NCBI RefSeq assembly: GCF_000420845.1
Contig: NZ_ATVS01000009.1
Location: 62,001-126,000 of the forward strand
Reading direction: 5' to 3'
Length of the DNA: 64,000 nt
DNA from: Butyrivibrio sp. AE3009
GTDB lineage: Bacteria; Bacillota; Clostridia; Lachnospirales; Lachnospiraceae
Part shown: one piece after another, positions 43,049 to 51,558 of the stretch
Position numbering within the stretch: position 1 is the first letter of the stretch
Layout of the letters: the number at the start of each line of letters is the position of its first letter
Notes under the pieces: model-generated
What the model saw: the letters and a program-made list of their open reading frames with translations, nothing else
Databases searched by the model: none
What the model was told of the DNA's origin: nothing
Program-made: the position numbers and the translations under genes

Positions 43049-46000
43049 AGAAGGTAATGCTGTAGGTCTTGATCTCATAGGGTGCTATAGCAAAAGATAG
43101 TATTCCGGTGTTCCTGTCAAAGTCCTGCTCTACCCGGCTTGTTTTTTCCAGTAGGTTGCAGGCCCGGACGTTACGAATCTCCACCTTTTCAAAATCCTTA
43201 AAGAGCTGTGCCTTCACTTCATGGCTACGGCCGTGGGCTTCGTATAGGCGGATGATGATGGCGCCGGTATCCTCTGCCTTCTTGATGGCGCTTACATAGA
43301 CACCTTTCTCATCACCCAGGTCTATGATGCCCTCCCGGAGCTTTGCCAGATCCTTGGCCATACTCTCCTGCAGGAAAGGTAAAAATCCAATACTCTCTGC
43401 GTTAAGCTCTTCTGCCTGCTCTATAACAAGGCCTTCCCTGAAATCGCCTCTGTGTGGAAGCAGCGAATATGTGAAAAGATGCACTCCCTGGTCCGCATCC
43501 GGATTAGGGAAGATACCTGATTTGATAAGGGTTAGTCTCATGAGCTTCTCTTTTGCATCATAGCCATACTTGCAGTCATTCAGGATGGCGACTCCATATT
43601 CACCGGTGTCCGCCGTCATATCTATCCAACGGTGGGCACAGCACTCAAATTTCGCTTTTTCTATGCTGGTATCTCTCTTTATCTTCCTTCGAAGATTGCC
43701 AAATTGGATATCGCAGTCCAGATTGGAAGCCTCCACTTCCACCGGGAATGCGGCCTTGAGAAGGGTCTGGTGCTCATGCCAGTCAACATCGGTCTCGAAA
43801 TCAATTCGCTTTGAATGCTTGTAAAAAATGATGTTCTGACCAATAACGGATTTTCTGAAGTTCCTTTCAATATTTACATAGGCAGCCACATCAAAATCCT
43901 CAGCGTCCTCCTTCGGAACCTCCGGCAGCTCAATATACTGAAGATCCGTGATGTTCCAGCTGGTCTTTTCAAAATCCGCATCTATGTTCCAGGCATCATA
44001 ATCCTTGGGCTTATCCTCAAAGGCCATCAGCCTGTTGAGGGGCGGCTGGGACAGATCCCTGATCTCCCTGCCAAGCTCTTTATCAAACAGAGACTCGATT
44101 TCTCCGTTCTCATCAAAAACAACTTTATAAAAAGGCGTCTCCAGTTCAGTTTTCTGCCCCTGCTTAAGGGCTTCCACAGGCCCATCTTCAGCATCAGCCT
44201 CAAAGTCCGCCTCATAATCCTCGTCAAAATCCTCGTCAAATTCGCAGTCAAAGCCTGTCGCCTGCTCGTAGGCAAAGCGGATAATTCCCTTGCAATCGCT
44301 GATGGCATCCTCATACTGTTCCCAGGAATCCTCATAGACTCCTTTTATAGAGGAACCCGGCAGAATGTCATGGAACTGATTGAGCATCAGAACCTTCCAT
44401 ATCTCATAGAGGTCGTTCTCAGGATATCTGATCCTTCCTGCCAAAAGTCCGTAGCTGCAAATAAGCTCAGCCTCCTTAAGCAGATACTCCAGCTGCCTGT
44501 TGTAGCGCTTGTTTTTTGCCATGGAGGTGTAGGTTCCCCGATGGTATTCGAGGTAAAGCTCTCCGGATATCTTAGGAATTTTCTCAGGCTTCTTAAGCTT
44601 TTTCAGAAGATCATCAAAAAAGGCTGTAACACTTTTGAGCTCTGTTCTCGGGCACCCGGGCACTCCCATTTCAAGGCGCCTGTCCATCTCCAGCATCTCC
44701 CAGGTGGGGCCGCCTCCGCCGTCTCCAAACCCGTAAACAGTAAGAAGCTCATCGGTCAGCTCTTTTTCCCTGAAAGCCCTGTAAGTTCCAAGGATCTGCG
44801 ACGGGTTCTGTCTTCCGTTGTAGGTGTACTCCAGAAGGCCGCCGGTCTTCATGGCCTTGTCCGCCAGGGGATAGTCACAGGTTGTTATGAGATAGGTGGG
44901 AATCTTAGTCCCATCAATTCCTTCCCAGTAAAAAAAGTCATGGGGAAGTCTATTTGTATCATTCCAGGCAAGCTTGGTGGTGACAAAGGCTCTGACTCCG
45001 CTCTTTTTAAGAATCTGAGGCATTGCAGCACTGTATCCGAAAACATCAGGAAGCCACAGGATATCGCTGTCTATTCCAAAGGCTCCTTTAAAATACCGTT
45101 TTCCGTAAAGTATCTGTCGAACCAGCGATTCCCCTGAAGTCAGGTTACAATCCGCCTCAAGCCACATGGCTCCCTCTGGCTCAAACCTGCCCTCCTTCAC
45201 CTTCTCCTTAATCTCTTCAAACAGCTCAGGCTCATCCTCTCTGATATATTCATAGAGCTGGGGAGTACTCATCATGAAACGGTACTCGGGGTATCGCTTC
45301 ATCAGCTCCATCACTGTGGCGTAGCTCCTGATGGCCTTTTCACGGGTCTGGCAAAGCTCCCACTTCCAGGCCACGTCGATATGGGTATGACCGGTACTTG
45401 CCACCGTCACAGGAAGATAATCTCTGCCGTAGAGGTTCTTCCTTAGATACTCCGAGGCCTTGATCGCCAGCTCATCTAAGATATCAGTCTTCTCTGTTAT
45501 CACTGCCTCGTCAAAAGCCCCGGCCATTCCAAGAATTCGAAAAGCTTCTTCAAGACCTGCTATCAGCTCATCCAATATTTCCTTCTTGGAAAATCTAAAT
45601 CGGTCATCTATCTTTTCTTCAAGAACTTCAGCCGAAAACGCCTCCGGAAGTTCCTCTTCTTTCCTGATACCAAGAAGCGCCTCCGCCGCCTCCAGCAGTA
45701 CCAGTACGTCAAAATAGGCCCTGGTCACCGCCTCATTTCCGGCTGCCAGCTCCATATTCAGGAGATTCTCATTTTCTGCCAGGTTGGAATAGGCATAGAT
45801 TCCAATATCAACAGCCCTGTCACGACCCTTTTCCCAATCCTCTTTTTCATAGATGACAACGCTGTTGTGGTTCATATCCATGCCGCAGCGCCTTATGCCA
45901 TCTATGTATAGAAGCATCTGAGGGTTATCCGTATTCCAGATATCATCAGCTCCGGTGGACAGGAAAAAAAGCACCTCTTTTCCCCGATATATCTCCGGGA

Positions 46001-46244
46001 TCCGGACCTTAAGCTTAAAGCAAAAGTGGGTATCAGGCTTACCCCAAGCGCCTCCCGCCTTAAATTCCTCCCAGTCCTTTGGCTCCTCAAATATGGTCTC
46101 TCTACTGTCGTAGGGAATCTCGGTAAACCTTATTCCTTCCTTTGTCATGACCTTATCAATAGGCATAACATCAGAAAAAATCTGCTTTCCAAGGGCATTC
46201 TTTTTCTCTATAAGACCACTTATTCTTGTAATGTAATCCGGCAT
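43044..46244 (-). CDS. GH38 alpha-mannosidase
   Basis: A 1066-residue cytoplasmic glycosidase. GHTHIDVAWKWE near 283-294 holds the zinc-site His and Asp. WLPDVFGYSAAMPQIL near 396-410 holds the nucleophile Asp. QFHDILPGSS near 630 is the third family motif, and a beta-sandwich C-terminal half follows. An acidic run (EDFDEDYEADFEADAED) near 675-700 is unusual. GH38 enzymes remove terminal alpha-mannose, for example from N-glycans or mannan pieces. AGGAGACTAG precedes the ATG. Downstream of the Opp-type transporter, it likely acts on the imported oligosaccharide. Confidence 0.95.
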   Translation of the reverse strand: MPDYITRISGLIEKKNALGKQIFSDVMPIDKVMTKEGIRFTEIPYDSRETIFEEPKDWEEFKAGGAWGKPDTHFCFKLKVRIPEIYRGKEVLFFLSTGADDIWNTDNPQMLLYIDGIRRCGMDMNHNSVVIYEKEDWEKGRDRAVDIGIYAYSNLAENENLLNMELAAGNEAVTRAYFDVLVLLEAAEALLGIRKEEELPEAFSAEVLEEKIDDRFRFSKKEILDELIAGLEEAFRILGMAGAFDEAVITEKTDILDELAIKASEYLRKNLYGRDYLPVTVASTGHTHIDVAWKWELCQTREKAIRSYATVMELMKRYPEYRFMMSTPQLYEYIREDEPELFEEIKEKVKEGRFEPEGAMWLEADCNLTSGESLVRQILYGKRYFKGAFGIDSDILWLPDVFGYSAAMPQILKKSGVRAFVTTKLAWNDTNRLPHDFFYWEGIDGTKIPTYLITTCDYPLADKAMKTGGLLEYTYNGRQNPSQILGTYRAFREKELTDELLTVYGFGDGGGGPTWEMLEMDRRLEMGVPGCPRTELKSVTAFFDDLLKKLKKPEKIPKISGELYLEYHRGTYTSMAKNKRYNRQLEYLLKEAELICSYGLLAGRIRYPENDLYEIWKVLMLNQFHDILPGSSIKGVYEDSWEQYEDAISDCKGIIRFAYEQATGFDCEFDEDFDEDYEADFEADAEDGPVEALKQGQKTELETPFYKVVFDENGEIESLFDKELGREIRDLSQPPLNRLMAFEDKPKDYDAWNIDADFEKTSWNITDLQYIELPEVPKEDAEDFDVAAYVNIERNFRKSVIGQNIIFYKHSKRIDFETDVDWHEHQTLLKAAFPVEVEASNLDCDIQFGNLRRKIKRDTSIEKAKFECCAHRWIDMTADTGEYGVAILNDCKYGYDAKEKLMRLTLIKSGIFPNPDADQGVHLFTYSLLPHRGDFREGLVIEQAEELNAESIGFLPFLQESMAKDLAKLREGIIDLGDEKGVYVSAIKKAEDTGAIIIRLYEAHGRSHEVKAQLFKDFEKVEIRNVRACNLLEKTSRVEQDFDRNTGILSFAIAPYEIKTYSITFW

Positions 46245-46298
46245 CTAGTCTCCTGTCTAAGTATCTGAATATGATATCCTGCTTATAGTCTTCTGATC

Positions 46299-47075
46299 TT
46301 AGTCTTCTCTAACAATACACTGTCTTGTATTCATGCTTCTTGGCGTAACCTCAATGTCCTCCAGCTGTTTCTTTATATACCCCGGGATCTCCCTCTTAAG
46401 CTCCGCTAAAGGGATATAATCCTCATGCTTTATCTCGTTTTCCTCGAATCTCATTGAGGGTTCAAACACAAAATTCTCTTTTATATACTCTACAACCTTC
46501 CTGTTCTCTTCCTCAGTGATATGAATGTCCTTAAGATATTCCTCAGGCGCATCCAGTCCACTGATTCCCGCAAGCCTTGTGCAGGCTTCGAATAGTTCCG
46601 GATAAAGATGCATGAGCCTGGGACTAGCCAGCATCGCATGCTTTCCCGGCTGAGAGTACATGATGAGCCTGCTGCCGTCAGGATATATCACCCTCGCCAT
46701 CGTTCCATCATGTACAAGATATTCCTCATCCATCTCATCCTTCTTGTACACACTGGTAAATTCCGGCAGCGTAGCTCTGAGAAACCTGCCATGGTAGCTG
46801 CCTTCCGCTCCCACCAGGTTATCCTTTTCATCCAGATATATCCAGATATGCTCAAGGTCGTAGAGATGCTGAATGTCATAGTCCAAATAATAAGCGTATT
46901 CGATAACCTTAACCGCCCCTTTGTAGTTCAAAAAATCAAACTTGCGATTGAAGGATCTGCTGACAGCGCCATCCTCTTCATACACCTCATACCCCACCCT
47001 CTTTATACTGAAAGGTTCCTTTTCGTCCATATATATAATTGGGGCATGACGCAGTACATATTCTCTCTCTTCCAT
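46299..47075 (-). CDS. hypothetical protein in the transporter/mannosidase row
   Basis: A 258-residue soluble protein without a signal peptide. Its start LRHAPIIYMDEKEPFSIKRVG and the core YAYYLDYDIQHLYDLEHIWI (His/Asp/Glu-rich) recall VPS62/NPP1-like proteins, where such residues bind a metal. The next part reads EGSYHGRFLRA and DGTMARVIYPDGSRLIMYSQ. The match is by pattern only, and the true family is not known to me. It stands between OppF and the alpha-mannosidase, so it probably acts on the same substrate. Confidence 0.55.
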   Translation of the reverse strand: MEEREYVLRHAPIIYMDEKEPFSIKRVGYEVYEEDGAVSRSFNRKFDFLNYKGAVKVIEYAYYLDYDIQHLYDLEHIWIYLDEKDNLVGAEGSYHGRFLRATLPEFTSVYKKDEMDEEYLVHDGTMARVIYPDGSRLIMYSQPGKHAMLASPRLMHLYPELFEACTRLAGISGLDAPEEYLKDIHITEEENRKVVEYIKENFVFEPSMRFEENEIKHEDYIPLAELKREIPGYIKKQLEDIEVTPRSMNTRQCIVRED

Positions 47076-47148
47076 ATCTCCCTTCCTTATCTCTTGTAGA
47101 TTTGGGCCAACGCAGATTTTTCACGAACTGCGATCCTTCCGATACACA

Positions 47149-47177
47149 GAAGCCGCCTCCCATAATAGAAAGCGGCT
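47149..47177 (-). terminator. hairpin after the ATPase gene
   Basis: The arms AAGCCGC and GCGGCTT enclose 15 nt about 25 bases past the stop codon of the second ATPase gene. There is no clear T-run on the minus strand, so it may stabilise the 3' end or end transcription only partly. Confidence 0.4.
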
Positions 47178-47201
47178 TTGATAAAGTCTCAGGTTAAGGT
47201 C

Positions 47202-48203
47202 TTATTCAGTGTATTCAAATCCGCGCAGATTAAGCTCCTTAGCATAGTGGCAAGCCACGAAGTGTCCGGGCTCAATCTCCTTATATTCAGGTGCGACTTC
47301 TTTACATTTCTGCCGGCAATACCTACAGCGGGTGTGGAAATAGCAGCCGCTGGGCGGATTGGCGGGATTGGGAATCTCGCCCTTAAGGGGAATTCTCTCC
47401 TGCCGGAAGGTGGGATCAGCAACCGGCACAGCAGACATCAGCGCCTCAGTGTAAGGGTGCTTGGGATGAGCAAATATCTGCTCTGTCTCTCCGTATTCCA
47501 CCATCTTACCAAGGTACATAACACCAACTCTGTCGGAAATGTGCTCAACCACCGACAGATCGTGGGAAATGAACAAATACGTAAGACCGAATTCCTTCTG
47601 AAGGTCTTTTAACAGGTTGATTACCTGGGCCTGAATGGACACGTCCAGAGCCGAAACCGCCTCATCACACACAATGATCCTGGGATTAAGAACCAGCGCC
47701 CTTGCGATTCCGATACGCTGTCTCTGACCACCGGAGAAAGCATGTGGATATCTCATAAGATATGATGGGTTAAGTCCGACCTTAACGGCCATCTCTGTTG
47801 CCTTTTTATCCATCTCTGCCTTGGACATCTTGGGATAGTTTGCCTTCAGGGGTTCCTTGATAATATCAAGTACAGTCATTCGGGGATCCAGTGAAGAATA
47901 TGGATCCTGGAAGATCATCTGGATCTCCTTGCGGATCTCCTTCATTTTCTTTTTATCGATCTTTAAAAAGTCAACTTCCTCACCGGCCTCGGTTCTATAG
48001 TAAACCTCGCCCTCGGAAGCCTCATAGGCTCTTACGATGCAGCGGCCCAGGGTTGTCTTGCCACAGCCCGACTCACCTACGATACCGATGGTCTGTCCTT
48101 TCTCAACGGAAAAAGAGACATCGGTAACAGCCTTAACTACTACATTCTTGGAGGTAAAACGCTTGTGAACATTTTTTACTTCAAGTATTGCATTATTCTC
48201 CAC
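47202..48203 (-). CDS. OppF-type ABC transporter ATPase
   Basis: A 333-residue ATPase of the peptide/nickel/oligosaccharide importer family. Walker A is GESGCGKTT near 41-49, the signature FSGGQRQRIGIARAL near 157, Walker B RIIVCDEAVSALD, and the switch His in LFISHDLS. The C-terminal OppF region has a Cys cluster (CYFHTRCRYCRQKC) that may hold an iron-sulfur cluster. It starts with GTG after GGAAGGAGGAAA, one base after the OppD stop codon. It is last of the four transporter subunits. Confidence 0.94.
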   Translation of the reverse strand: MENNAILEVKNVHKRFTSKNVVVKAVTDVSFSVEKGQTIGIVGESGCGKTTLGRCIVRAYEASEGEVYYRTEAGEEVDFLKIDKKKMKEIRKEIQMIFQDPYSSLDPRMTVLDIIKEPLKANYPKMSKAEMDKKATEMAVKVGLNPSYLMRYPHAFSGGQRQRIGIARALVLNPRIIVCDEAVSALDVSIQAQVINLLKDLQKEFGLTYLFISHDLSVVEHISDRVGVMYLGKMVEYGETEQIFAHPKHPYTEALMSAVPVADPTFRQERIPLKGEIPNPANPPSGCYFHTRCRYCRQKCKEVAPEYKEIEPGHFVACHYAKELNLRGFEYTE

Positions 48204-48204
48204 G

Positions 48205-49263
48205 TTAATTTCCTCCTTCCTTAGCCTTGATTCTTGCCTCTACCTCAGCTCTGTGGGCTGCACAGGCAGGGTTGTTGCAGGCAAAGCAGGCAATCTTGTG
48301 TCCGGGCTCGATCTCAACAAGCTCAGGCTCAGCCTTATCACAAAGGCCCTCTATTCTGGCATCACATCTGTCATAGAATCCGCACTGCTCAGGAAGATTC
48401 ATGGCAAGAGGCACAGTACCCTCGATTGAGAAGAGTCTGTCCTCCTTCTTACCGCCAATCTTGTGAACAGATCCGATAAGTCCCCTTGTGTAAGGATGCT
48501 GTGGATTGGCATAAATTGTCTTGGAATCACCGGTCTCAACAACCTTTCCAAGGTACATAACGGCAACTCTGTCGCACATTCTTGCAACAACGCCCAGGTC
48601 GTGGGTGATGAACAGGATTGCCATGTTGAATTCTTTCTGAAGCTCCTTCATAAGCTCCAGGATCTGTGCCTGGATTGTAACATCGAGAGCTGTTGTGGGC
48701 TCATCCGCAATCAGAAGCTTGGGGTTACATACAAGAGCCATAGCGATCAGGGCTCTCTGCAACATACCGCCGGAGAACTCATGAGGATACTGGTTGTAAC
48801 GCTTTTCAACATTGGCGATACCAACCTTTCTCATAACCTCTAATGATATCTCTTTTGCCTTCTTCTTATCCTTGGTGATATGAAGAAGTGTACATTCGTT
48901 AATCTGGTTTCCTATGGTGTACATAGGAGAAAAAGCTACCATGGGCTCCTGGAAGATCATGGAGATCTGCTTGCCGCGGACGTTTCTGATCTCTTTTCCC
49001 TTGGGGTCCATCTTAAGGATATCCACCTCGGTGTCATCCTCGTTTCTGAACATGATCTGTCCGCTGGGGATGCACTTGCGGTCGTTGATGGCCAGAATTG
49101 ACTTACAGGTGATTGACTTACCGCAACCGGACTCGCCTACAAGGCCCAGTGTTTCGCCTCTTTTTATCTCGAAATTAACTCCTCTTACGGGAGTAAGGGT
49201 TCCGTCCAGCATCTTGATATCAACATGGAGGTCCTTTACTTCTATAATGTTGTCTTTTTCCAT
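48205..49263 (-). CDS. OppD-type ABC transporter ATPase
   Basis: A 352-residue ATPase. Walker A is GESGCGKSI near 41, the Q-loop lies in SMIFQEPMVAFSPMYTI, the signature is FSGGMLQRALIAMAL, Walker B is PKLLIADEPTTALD, and the switch is LFITHDLGV. The C-terminal OppD extension has four Cys (CGFYDRCDARIEGLCD, then IACFACNNPAC). It pairs with the OppF-type ATPase to drive uptake. Confidence 0.94.
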   Translation of the reverse strand: MEKDNIIEVKDLHVDIKMLDGTLTPVRGVNFEIKRGETLGLVGESGCGKSITCKSILAINDRKCIPSGQIMFRNEDDTEVDILKMDPKGKEIRNVRGKQISMIFQEPMVAFSPMYTIGNQINECTLLHITKDKKKAKEISLEVMRKVGIANVEKRYNQYPHEFSGGMLQRALIAMALVCNPKLLIADEPTTALDVTIQAQILELMKELQKEFNMAILFITHDLGVVARMCDRVAVMYLGKVVETGDSKTIYANPQHPYTRGLIGSVHKIGGKKEDRLFSIEGTVPLAMNLPEQCGFYDRCDARIEGLCDKAEPELVEIEPGHKIACFACNNPACAAHRAEVEARIKAKEGGN

Positions 49264-49276
49264 AAATCCCTCCTGA

Positions 49277-50395
49277 TTACTTGTAAGGATCTGCCGCGTC
49301 TCTCATTCCGTCTCCGAGGAAGTTAAACGCAAGAACCGTAATTGTTACGAAAATAATTGGAATCAGTTTGTGGGGGTTAGCCGCTACGTCAGTAACTGAG
49401 CTTGCTTCCTGAAGAAGTACGCCCCAGCTGGTGGCAGGTGACTTGATACCCAGGCCAAGGTAGGACATTGATGTCTCACCTACGATGGATCCGGGAATTC
49501 CCAGTGTAAGAGATACGATAAGGTAACTCATAAAGCCGGGTACCAGGTGCTTCCAGATAATGCTCCAGGTGGATACACCTGACAGCCTTGCCGCCATAAC
49601 ATAGTCCTCATTTTTTAAGGAAAGCATTTTGCCACGAACTACTCTTGCCATTCCGGTCCAGTTGATGAAGGACAGGATAATGGTCATGTAGAAATACATC
49701 TTAATTGTTGAGATTCCCGCAGGGATAGCTGCTGAAAGTGCCATCCAGAGAGGAATCTGGGGAACTGCTCCGATAACCTCGATGATACGCTGGATCACGA
49801 TATCGATAACTCCGCCGAAGTATCCTGATATGGATCCGATCGCTACGCCAAGGAAAAAACTGATGATGGCGCTGGCGAAGGGAATCGACAGTGATATCCT
49901 TGCTCCCAGCAGGACTCTTGAGAATATGTCTCGCCCAAGGGAGTCCGCACCAAAGAGGAATACTTTGGCTCCCGTACCTCCGTTGGATCCCTGCCCCACT
50001 CCGAAGAGATGCAGGTCACAGGGGATAAGTCCCAGGATTTTGTATTCGCAGCCGTGAACGAACCATTCGATCTTGTAATACTCGGAAAGGTCCGGCTCAA
50101 GCTGAACTTCAAAGGTCTTTTTGTCGATTGCTTTATCAAGCTTGTATACGTGAGGACCTACATGCTCGCCCTCAAATATTGTATAGATAGCGGTTGGAGC
50201 TGAATTTCTGTAGAGTCCGTCGAACTCATCCAGAGAATAGGGTGCCAAAAAGTCTGCAAACAGCGCTCCAAGATACAGAATTGCCAGTATAAAAAGGGAT
50301 ACTCTTGCAAGCTTATGTCTTCTAAGCTTTCTTGCCATCAGTGTCCACTGGGAGGCAAGATAATAATCTTCTTTTGTCTTTTTCTTTTTTGCCAT
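49277..50395 (-). CDS. OppC-type ABC transporter permease
   Basis: A 372-residue membrane protein: a basic N-terminus, first helix near 35-52, a long extracytoplasmic loop of about 100 residues, and five further helices. The BPD motif is GLGIKSPATSWG in place, with the EAA-type loop AARLSGVSTWSIIWKHLVPG near 270. The start codon overlaps the OppB stop codon by one base (TAATG), a sign of coupled translation. It forms the channel with the OppB-type subunit. Confidence 0.93.
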   Translation of the reverse strand: MAKKKKTKEDYYLASQWTLMARKLRRHKLARVSLFILAILYLGALFADFLAPYSLDEFDGLYRNSAPTAIYTIFEGEHVGPHVYKLDKAIDKKTFEVQLEPDLSEYYKIEWFVHGCEYKILGLIPCDLHLFGVGQGSNGGTGAKVFLFGADSLGRDIFSRVLLGARISLSIPFASAIISFFLGVAIGSISGYFGGVIDIVIQRIIEVIGAVPQIPLWMALSAAIPAGISTIKMYFYMTIILSFINWTGMARVVRGKMLSLKNEDYVMAARLSGVSTWSIIWKHLVPGFMSYLIVSLTLGIPGSIVGETSMSYLGLGIKSPATSWGVLLQEASSVTDVAANPHKLIPIIFVTITVLAFNFLGDGMRDAADPYK

Positions 50396-51468
50396 TATCT
50401 TCCACCTCCTGAGTAACGGATTCTTGGATCAAGGAATGCCAGTGCGATATCGGAGAAAAGAACACCGATAACAACCAGTACAGCCTGGATCATAACGATG
50501 GCGCCCGCAAGATACATGTCCTGGGACTGAAGAGCCTTGTACAGAACAGGGCCCTGAATCTGCATGTTAAGTACGAGAGCAGTAACAGTTGAACCTGAGA
50601 ACAGGCTTGAGAGAACTCCGCCAAGACCTGATACTGTAGGGTTGATGGCTGCTCTGAAGCAGTACTTCATAATTATTTTTCCCTCAGATACGCCCTTAGC
50701 TCTTGCTGTAAGTGTGTACTGCTGGGCAACTTCATCAAGCATCTGGGCACGAACGGAACGGATGATACCGCAGGTTCCGCTGGTACCGATTACTATGATG
50801 GGGATGATCATTCTCTTTAAGAAATCACCGAAATTGTATAAGTGAATGCCGTTTTGCAGCATTTCCTGTGTAAACAGACCAACGTTGGCATTGCCTGTCC
50901 ATTTATAGGAAATGTACATCAGCACAATAGCCAGAATAAAGTTCGGTATGGCCGTTCCCAAAAATCCGATGATGGCAGATATGTAATCTCCCACGGAATA
51001 CTGATGGGTGCTGGCATATACCGCAATTGGAATAGAAACAAGATATTGGAACAGCATGATTATCGCTGTTACTCCTATGGTAAGTCCGAGCCTGTCATTA
51101 ACAACGCTCCAGACATCACGACCATAGGCAAAAGAGTATTTCCAGTTATGATGTGAATGGTACAGTCTGTAGTATGCGGAATCCGTAGGTGTCCAAATGA
51201 TATCTTTGACCCACTTAAGATACTGCTGCCAGACAGGCAGATCCAGACCATAGTCCGCACGCATTGATGCGGCGTAATCCGCATCTACAAGTTCTCCTTC
51301 AGTTGCAAGTGCTGCAATGTGAGCTGACACGTAATCCCCGGGTGGCAGCTGAATAACAAAGAAAACCAATATAGAAATCAGTATCAAAGTAGGGATAAAC
51401 ATCAGCACACGCTTAACGATGTACTGAACAAGGTCCTTCTTGAAAAAATTCTTTATCGCCTCTCCCAT
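50395..51468 (-). CDS. OppB-type ABC transporter permease
   Basis: A 357-residue permease with an N-terminal helix (VLMFIPTLILISILVFFVIQ), the OppB start motif QLPPGDYVSAHIAAL, five more helices, and the EAA loop LTARAKGVSEGKIIMKYCFR near 255. The frame begins MGEAIKNFFKKDLVQ. It is separated from the upstream binding-protein gene by 90 bp containing a hairpin, which may reduce its expression relative to the binding protein. Confidence 0.93.
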   Translation of the reverse strand: MGEAIKNFFKKDLVQYIVKRVLMFIPTLILISILVFFVIQLPPGDYVSAHIAALATEGELVDADYAASMRADYGLDLPVWQQYLKWVKDIIWTPTDSAYYRLYHSHHNWKYSFAYGRDVWSVVNDRLGLTIGVTAIIMLFQYLVSIPIAVYASTHQYSVGDYISAIIGFLGTAIPNFILAIVLMYISYKWTGNANVGLFTQEMLQNGIHLYNFGDFLKRMIIPIIVIGTSGTCGIIRSVRAQMLDEVAQQYTLTARAKGVSEGKIIMKYCFRAAINPTVSGLGGVLSSLFSGSTVTALVLNMQIQGPVLYKALQSQDMYLAGAIVMIQAVLVVIGVLFSDIALAFLDPRIRYSGGGR

Positions 51469-51493
51469 TGAAATCTTCCCTTCTCATTTAAAT

Positions 51494-51521
51494 GGGGACG
51501 TGGAACTTACTTCACGCCCCC
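51494..51521 (-). terminator. stem-loop between binding-protein and permease genes
   Basis: GGGGGCGTG and CACGTCCCC pair on the minus strand around a 10-nt loop, with no T-run after them. Such hairpins often protect the binding-protein mRNA and limit read-through into the permeases. Confidence 0.55.
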
Positions 51522-51558
51522 AACTTATTACTTGATTGATCCGAATCCGGAAAAAATT

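Noticed and set aside
43815..45137. 440-residue plus-strand frame
   Set aside because: It is antisense to the GH38 alpha-mannosidase, whose motifs and ribosome binding site are clear; the frame is an effect of codon bias.
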